Shown: piece after piece, positions 53,401 to 62,400 of the stretch
Position numbering within the stretch: position 1 is the stretch's first letter
Layout of the letters: each line of letters starts with the position of its first letter
Origin: Diospyros lotus
Taxonomy: Eukaryota > Streptophyta > Magnoliopsida > Ericales > Ebenaceae
Direction: 5' to 3'
NCBI RefSeq assembly: GCF_014633365.1
Contig: NC_068341.1
Span: 1,488,001-1,552,000 of the forward strand
Length of the DNA stretch: 64,000 bases
Notes under the pieces: generated by a model
Told to the model about the DNA's origin: nothing
Database searches by the model: none
The model's input: the letters and a program-made list of their open reading frames with translations, nothing else
Translations under genes and position numbers: made by a program

Positions 53401-56400
53401 GAGTTGAAGTCAAATGGCTGGTTTTTCCCTTACCCTTGAGGAATGTTTGTACCAGTTGAGCCCATTGTAAATAATTCCTACCATCTAATCAATAGGATTG
53501 GTGGATTCCAGGAAGCTCTCCAATCCCTGATCCAATTCTGCCTTCCATTGATTGAGCCATTGGAGTCAATTCTCCACTTGCTAGATCTGGAGTCACGCCT
53601 GAATGTTCTGGCATGGCTATTTCAGTTGATGAGAAAGAGGTCGGATGAAATGAAGGCACGTTGAACACCAGAGATGGGCGAGAAAAATGTTGGAGAGCTG
53701 ATCTGGAGAAGCTGGAGGCGAGAGGGTAACGCACGCGTCGGCGCGTGGGGTCGGAGACGAATTGGACGGTGGCGCGTGGGGACGCGTGAAGACTCAGGCG
53801 GCGGTGGGTCTCCGATGGTCAACCGATCTGATGGCAGCAAACCCAATGGCAGTGGCAGTGCTAGTGGCCAGACAATGCACTGAAGGCACCCGAGCAGGCT
53901 AAGACCAATGGTGAAGAGGAACCCAATGAAGCGGTGGCGGATGATGTAATGAAGGCACTAGGGTTTTAGTGTATCAGCCTATTAGGCTCTGATAAACTTT
54001 TAGGATAAACTTAATAATCTCATTGCACTAACTCTGAACACAATCAGCTCTCTTATAGAGAGGAAATACAACAACAAAGGAAACAACCAGAAAGGAAAGA
54101 TAATCAACAATAAGGAAAAAGGAAAGATATATGTAAGATCCTAATTCTAGTTTAGGAATTAATCCTAACCAAATATCCATTGCCTTAATCTCGGATATCC
54201 TTATGATCCAACAATTATTATTATTTTTCATCTTCATTTCTTGAATAGCTTGTACACAGTTAATAAAAAACATTATATAAATATATAGTTATTCACACGT
54301 AGTATTTCAATTGGGTTGGAAAAAAAATTATATTTTCAAAAACAATACCCCCCCCCCCCCCCCTCTCCTTCCCTTTTCTTGGCTTGCCATTGGCCAACAG
54401 TTCCATATGAAACTTGTGTAATTTAACATTTTTATTGAGCCATGCACATACCCCATATCCTAATGCCAATTGTCAGATGTCCAATAGCAGTGCTTCACAA
54501 TGTTAAAGATAGGTTACAGATGTCCAGTACAAGGAAAGTACAATTCAAGTACAAGGAACAAGAAAACAAAAGTAATAGACCACATGCACCAGAAAAGTAG
54601 AGATAGATTCATATAGATCACATAATTAAAATCAATTATGGTACTTCTCAACAGGAGAGCAATTTTCCATGACCAGTTAGACATTCAATAAAACATAGTA
54701 TAGCATTCATTAAATTAGTTACAAAAAATATTCTTTTTGAGGATCTACTTATTAGCATTTCAATTTTTCATGCCAAAACACTGTCATTGCTAGATTTAGT
54801 TCATCAATTTTGGTTTCTTTTCATCTTTTTTCTTCTAAAAAGCAATTTGGGGAAATACATAGGAAATGAATTTTCAACCACTTCAGAACAATTTCTTGCC
54901 CATATTCTCAAACATCTATACATTCCTCAGGCATTAGATGCATTTTGGTAACCTTATTGACCAAGAGGACTCGGCCAAAATACAGAGTAAATAACTGCTA
55001 AATTTAACATAAATAAACAAGGCAGGCCAAAAGTTAACCTTGTCCACCAATAGATGTTAAGCCAAAAACACTAACAGGATCGACAATTTTATTTATTTGT
55101 TTTCTTCGTTTTTCTTTTGACAACAACCACATGGTAAGAAAATAAATGTTGAAGGAAGCGCAACCTCGGTACAAAGAATCAAAGCAAGTTAGTCATAGAG
55201 ACATATCATCAATAAAACTCAAAAAATTGCCAAAAGAAAAAAAGAAATGAGAATGGTTACCAAGTCATTTAAAAAATCCAAGAGTGTGTTATTCAAAAAT
55301 ATATGGATGGACTCCCATAATTGCCAAAAGCCATAAGTAACTTGTAAGTTCCTATATTGGTCAGAAACCTCAAGGGATTTTTGTGTGGTTTACCAAAGTA
55401 AAAATAAGTTAGTCAATAAGAATTTCATTACTCTGGTCATCCTCCCAAAGAATGATGTTGGAGTAGGTGGTGGTTTCCCTGAAGACACACCAGTAGCTTT
55501 CAGTGTCTTCTGAAGCAAGAACAACAATGTAGATGTATTTGATAGCCAATAAGCCATGAGGTGGTTGTTCTCTTGTGTCTGTACCATAAGCAAAAATATG
55601 AAAATACAAGATTGAGCACATCACATATTGGTTACCTGGATTTGAAAGTAAGGCCAAACAAACTTATGCAAAAAATGTACAATAAATAAGGAAAAATGTT
55701 ATCACTCAAAAAATTTAATCAAAGAAAGACTTTCTGGAAGGGATCAAAGTTTGAGGTGATGCGGACATGAATAACAATAGGACCTTTGTGGCCATAAGCT
55801 AGCCTTAAAAAAAATAGAAGGAACAAGAGAAAGACTATAAGGTAATAGCTGAAGAAAGAACATGGAGAACAACAGAGGAAAAGGCCCATTTGCCCCTCTT
55901 TAAATGTTGTGGATTTAGCATCTTTAAGTACTTCTACATCTTGTTAAAGAAAAACAACAGAAAAGGGGCCTGCAGATGGGGGGTGGGGGTACCATTCTTT
56001 GCTGAATTCATAATGCTAAAAGAAAGGCCTTTCAAACAGGATTCTCCAATCCAAAATGGTAGATTAATATGAAAAGATCTTCAATTAATCACCTTTAGAT
56101 AATTCAAATTTCCAAAATATATGGTTCTTGGATAGCCAAAAAGGAATTATCTTCTTCTATGAAAAGAAAAGTTACCTCTATTGCAGAACCAATAATTTGG
56201 ATAAGACGATCGAATATACTAGTTTTCTCTGCCTCAAAAGACTTCCAGTGTAGAAGGCATTTGTATATGGTAAAAGATGCAACTGGTTTTCCATGACTGA
56301 ACCCAATATCTTGACTCACACATTTGATAAGAGCATCCAGATTCTCCTGAGGCAAAGAAAAAATGTGGTCACAACTGAAACAAGTTCCCTTTAATTATGC

Positions 56401-59400
56401 CAGCATCTCAATTTTGTTGCATATAGAAGGCCAGTAAAGAATCCTTTGTTTTTCTTTTTTTTTTAAGAGAACTGAAGAAATAAGAACATTAAATCATGGA
56501 CATGTTTCCATGTTCTTTTCAAAAAAATAAAACATAAACTCAGGTTGGCTGAATAAGATTCGGCTCCATATTGGAGGCAGACACAGGAATCATGCTTAGA
56601 ACAGGCCAAAGCAGCAGATGACATATGTGCAGGGGCCTTAACGAACATGGTTTAGTTTGGCAGCTAACTCTTAATAAACAAAGGATCAATTGTTGGTCAA
56701 ATTAAAAATAATATTTTGCAGGTGGGTCCTCCAAAATAGACTCTTTCTTGACTCATTGCATTATCTTACATTTCTCTTTCTCCATTATCTTAGAAAAACC
56801 ATAAAATAGATGTCATGTATATGGTTCAACATCATTTCATACAACCCCTAAATTTTATGACAGCCAAAAGCACTGAATTATCATGGTCAACTACTTGTAA
56901 CTTATGCAAAAATTAAGTTCATTTCATGCAAATTACTTCCTCCCATGCCAAAATGAAATGGTATTTTATAAAGAATCTAATGGAATTAGGCAAAAACTAA
57001 CATGAAGGGAAACTTTGAAATACTTCAACCAAGGCTGCCTACAATTGGATCTATGGTTCTAGTTATGGAAACTCTAGAGGTATTGGAGTTCTATATAAAT
57101 TACATCTACACTCACACTTATCTATAAGTGTTGAAAGTTCTATAAAGTAAAAGAAGGGTTCAAGGATTTTTTTTTTTTATATATGCACTTGATTTTCAAA
57201 GGTGCTACAGACTGATAGTCTAGGATGGAACAGGTCGTTTCAGATCAACTAAAGGCAAAGGAAGAAAAGGAAAAGGCAGGGGAAAATTTGGGCTTGAATT
57301 ACTATTTTTTGGGTCTGAAAGAGAACAAGGACAAAAAAGACAGGAACAAGATATTACAAAATTCCACCAGAATTTTAAGAATAAACTCTGAAAATAGGTT
57401 GAATAGGCACAAATACTTCAACCAAATTCCATTTACAACAATTACATACCTAATAATCCCACTAAGTGGGGTAGGTTACATGGATTCTAACTTTCCAATC
57501 TCTATCCATGACCATCTTTTGTGATGTCATTATAATACATATCATATTCATACCTAAGTGTTTTCAATCAAATTTTTCTATCTTTCTATATAAACATCTT
57601 TCGTTTCATCCACTCCTCACAGGAGAATTTGTCAGTCTTCTTTCACATGAACAAACCATCTAAATCGCATCTTATCATTACTTTAACCTTATTACTAAAC
57701 TTGATCTTCAAGTCTCGCAATAACATCAACCACACTTCCATTTTTATTAAACTTACATTCCATATAGTCAGTTTCAATCTACTTAAATTGAAACCTTTGA
57801 ATTCTGAGGTGCCCCTCCATATTCCAAACTTAGTAGTAGCACCTTCTTTTGCCTCATCTGCTAATACGACACTATCAGCAAATATCATACGACATGGCAC
57901 CTCTTCTTAAATGTGCCTAGTGAGTTCATCAATCTCTAGAGCAAAAAGATAAGAGGCTGGTACAGATCATTGATGTAATTTAATTGCAACTGGAAGATCC
58001 TCATTATCTACTCCACATATTCTAACACATGTTTATATTCCATAATACATGTCCTTAATAACCTACATGCAAGCAAATCAGACTGCCTTGTTATCTAAAA
58101 CCTTCAATAAAACTTCTCTACAACTTTATCATACGTTTTTTTATTTCTATAAACACAATAAATAAATCTATTTATTTCTCTATAAACACCAAATTCCTTT
58201 TGGGAAAAAATATTAAGACTACAAAATTAAGAGACTTTACATAGAATGTACTAGGGCAATAAACACTCTGCGTATGACGAAAAAATACACGTACTACAAT
58301 TACACGCAAGTACAACCATCTGCAACAATTGAAAAGATTAGCAAAATGCACCTAACCTAACCAAAGAAGACATTCTATAAGAAAGAAAATCTTATTCTAA
58401 GTTTCCAACAACAAAATACATAAAATGAAGCTCAAAATCCCTCAAAAAGTTCACAAAATATCCAAATTATCACCATATAAAATTCCAAATTCAACTCAAT
58501 TCTTCTTTTCTATGTTTGATATCACTTAAACAAGTATTTCTATGTCAGATGCTCCATTTGAGCAAACTTTGTGTGTTAAATATGCTTAAAGAATTGAAGT
58601 TTCAGAAGCAAGATGTCAGATACCAGTTTTCTCACATTTTCAGCAACCATAGAAAGAAACTTTTTAGCAAAATGAAGCTCAAAATCTCTGAAAAGGAGTA
58701 ATTTTTATCCAGGATGGACATACATGCTGCCTTTCAATCTGGGATCTCCTCATTGATTCTGTACCAAACTTTTTAGCAGCTGCTACATTTTGTGGTTCCT
58801 GTAGGAAAAAGCTTTCCTTTGTCACCAGAGAAATTAATACCATACCACAAAAAAAAAAGTAAAACAGTAGCGCATGTAGAATTCAGCAGAATACTCAGAG
58901 GAGTTATGCACATACATGCTGCCTTTCAACCTGGGATCTCCTCATTGATTCAGAACCAAACTTTTTAGCAGTATCTATACTCTGTGGTTCCTGTAGGAAA
59001 TAGTGCTACTTTGTGACCAAGGAAATTCACACTATCCCAACAATGCTGCTATTAAAGGAAAAAATGCAAAAACATTACACCAGTTCTATGTTGCTTCACT
59101 CACATGATAACCATTTTCTGCATGCTGCAAAGATAAATAGCATGGGTAAGAATAAAATCATTAGAGACAAAAAAATAAGACACTAATAATTCCTGCAAAA
59201 TGTTGACCTGAGTTGTTTTGATTTCTAAATGTCCTGACATTTTCCCAGCAGGTGAGTTTATCAAAGCTTGATGCTGCAGGAGTTGGTCTTCAGTCTCAAT
59301 GTCAGAAAGTTTCTCTTCAAGGCTGAAATAAGATGCAAATAGTTCAAACAATATAACCAAAAACAAACTTTGGGTAGGATATATGCATGTTCTGGCACCA

Positions 59401-62400
59401 GTTTGAGTTTCACAGGCTGAAAAAAGTAAAGCAGCCTTGCAAAAGGAGAAAATATCTCAATGGTACAACCTATGCATAGCAGTCTTCAACTGAATTATCT
59501 TTGACTCTGCCTCCAAAGCCTGCTTCAACCGTTCTTCACTAAGCTTGTTAGTTTCTTCATATTTTTTCTCTGTTTCATCAATTTTCTTTTCTAGAGAACT
59601 TACTAAATCCTGCAAAATTTGTTACAGTAAGTAAAGCATCAAACTTTTCAGCAAAATTAAGGTATCTCCAAAGATGAGCTAAAGGGAAAGCTGTATACAG
59701 CTGGCACTTCACTTGTTGAGAATCCCACATCGCCTCCACAAGGGAGACCTGGGCTATATATAAGGAGGAGGATCCCTCCATCTATTAAGCTAGCTTTTCA
59801 GGTTGGAGTTCTACCTCTAACTTCTCACATCACTGTTAAGTGTGAGCTGGCTGCCAAACACAACATTACCTATATGGACTCACATCCTCTAAAAGCTTCA
59901 GAAGTCAAGAGGAAAGAAGTGAAAAACCAAATGCAAAAGCTGGAATAATTGTAAGTGTACTTTGCAAATGTTGTGTATTAAAAGTTGCAACAGAACAAGT
60001 TTATTTTGCATGATATATATATAGAGATACGATGTTGTTACTAGGCTCCAAGCAAGCTTACCTTAAGCTTTTCATTTTCAGCCATAAGCTTATTTATCAT
60101 TTCATTATCAATAACAGGGACCTCCTGAGCAGCTGAAATTTGCTCTGCTGCTTTCTCTTCAAGCTCGTGTTCCTTAATTAACAATTCTTTGGTTTCTTGA
60201 AACTGTGGTTGCATCTCTTGCAAAGCAGACTGCAAGTTTTCATTTTCCTTTCTTTTTGCTTCCTCCAGGGCAGCCTGCAACAAACAAGATAAGGACACAC
60301 AACAGGGCACTAGCAATTTAATTGTTATGTTGCATAAAGCAGTAGAAGATACGAACTAATTTGGATTTTGACTTAATTTTAAAGGCCAAAAGTATACCCA
60401 AAGAGAAAAAAATAAACAATGTATACATGTGAGGCAATAACCCACGAGATTCATGTGCCATCCTATAAATTAATAAGAATGGGAAGAGGGTCCCAATGAG
60501 AGACTCCAAAAAGGTAATCAGTTACTCATATAATTTGCTGAAATAAAAATGTGAAAGGTGGTAGCCAAGATTAGCTGAAGTAGGTGGAAAAACTCAGATA
60601 AGTACCTGAATTTAATGTCAATTTTGGGGGACTAAACGAAGAGAGAAATATCTGCATTTTTAATATGTGATTAGGCAAAAAAAATAAGTTTACATATATA
60701 AAAATTATAAACTTTGGTTAACAATTGAGAGAGTTTGATTAAGGACTTAATTAAGGCAATCAAGGTTAATTGACAATGATTAATAAAGTCCCAGCTCTAA
60801 AAAATCTGTAGAGTCTTATAACAAGTTCTAGAAACATGATTAGGTGGCGAAATTGATGAAACATGCAGGTGAGATGTCTTCCTAAAGAAACACTTGCATT
60901 TACGGCTAGGCAGCAACAAGAAAGAGAGAAAGGTGGCAGCTGCTTCAGCTGAAGCAGATAGCTGAGTGTCCCTTCAGGAAACTGCCACCAAGCAAGGGTT
61001 AAGGGGCAGACATTGGGCTGCTACACATTCAGCTGCTTAGAAATGCCTATAAATAGGCCTTCAATCTCTCATTTTCAGCACCAAATGAGTTAGCTTGAGA
61101 GGCTTTCAAGTAAAAGGCATTACAGTGAAAGTGCAGAAAATAGTGAGAAAAGCTGTAGGGTGGAGAAAATTCTGCTCAACTTAGGGACAAAATTTGAGGA
61201 ATAAATATTGATTGAGGTAAGTGCATGATTATGGTTATTTTATATTAGTATTATGCATAAATGACTTTATGGAAGCTTGTTATATATTAAAACATGATAA
61301 TATGCATGAAATGTATGGGCATTGTGAGCATTATGCATAATGTAGGTCAAGCATGCAGGAAGGTAAGGTTCATTGCCAAAAAAGTGTGTGTGTAAACCCT
61401 CTTGGCATGGGAAATGTGTGGAATGATGTTGCATGAGGGGGAAATGATGGGCATAGTGCACCCGTTAACAAGAAAAATAGGGGAAAACTGAGGCTGGCTT
61501 CATGAAATGTGTGACTGACAAGCATGATGTGTGATTGAATTGCAATATCATTCTATTCTTATTTATTGCATTTTAACATCCCATACCATGCAAGGGATGG
61601 GAGATTGACCGGCAAAGGGCTTGAGAATGAAGGGAGATATGCACGGCATTATGTATGCACATACGCTTGAAGCATGTTACCTTTAGGTAGAAATTAAATA
61701 TTGCTGTATTCAGTTAAATGTGATACAAAATGAAGATAATGCTATGTTTTGAAATCATGCTTAGAGTTGCTCTACTTTATATCTTATGAACAAGCTTGAT
61801 TAGAAACTGAAATTAAGTGTATGCAAGGCAGGCAGCAAGAGACCAGCACTGATAGTCAATTGTGGGCATGACGGTTGATTGGCAGGTTGACTACAAAAAA
61901 CAGAGGCCAAGAACAAACAGCTGGTGGTTGTGATAGTCAACTGGAGAATTGACTGTTTCCACAGGCAATTAACCAAAAGCAGACAAAAAATGAGAAGAAA
62001 AAGGATGAGGATATGGTGAGAGCAAGTCTTACTCATTGAAGTTAGGGCATTTCATACCATCACAAGCCAAGGATGTACCTTGGCTTTCTGACTCAGGTCG
62101 ACCTATGGGACAAGGCAGATCACAACCAAGTTAATATACCCCAAGGTAAGTCAATAAAACAGGTGTACCTTGTAATGGAGAGGAGGCACAGCAATTCAGC
62201 ACCAGTACAGACCTTCCTATAGATAAACCATATTTCTGGCATATCTAAGCAACGTTGACAACATAAACTAAAGCTTGAAAAATTATAAACTAAAGCTTGT
62301 AATTTTTGAAAAAAAAAAAAAATCAAGGCATCCCCAAGGAAGAGCTAAAGGGGATGCAATTGCAAGTACACAGTTGACAGTACTATGAACTATGTACAAA

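Larger units (their letters stand above)
48896..54213 (-). mobile_element. Ty1/copia element C, complete with both LTRs and TSD
   Basis: LTRs at 48896-49136 and 53990-54213 are very similar (a few substitutions plus one indel of about 17 bp); on the minus strand both start TGTTGGATCATAAGG. The flanks are ATTAT on both sides (48891-48895 and 54214-54218). A primer-like TATCAGAGCC follows the 5' LTR. Gag, protease, integrase, RT and RNase H are all present in order on the minus strand but broken by stops and shifts. The LTR similarity marks it as the youngest large insertion here. Confidence 0.9.
45925..54257 (+). repeat. Probable SIRE/Maximus-like LTR, split by two insertions
   Basis: AACCAATGGATTTTGATGTT near 45950, repeated AGTCAACTGA-type motifs at 47970-48300, and the tail CTTGAATAGCTTGTACACA at about 54239-54257 are typical of SIRE-type copia LTRs as I remember them. 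The pieces become contiguous if the TIR element (46220-47861) and copia C (48896-54213) are removed. No internal SIRE coding sequence is seen, so it may be a solo LTR. Edges are approximate. Confidence 0.45.

Noticed and set aside
62060..62090. Hairpin AGCCAAGG..CCTTGGCT resembling part of miR169
   Set aside because: The stem is too short and the loop is five bases; there is no miRNA precursor structure.
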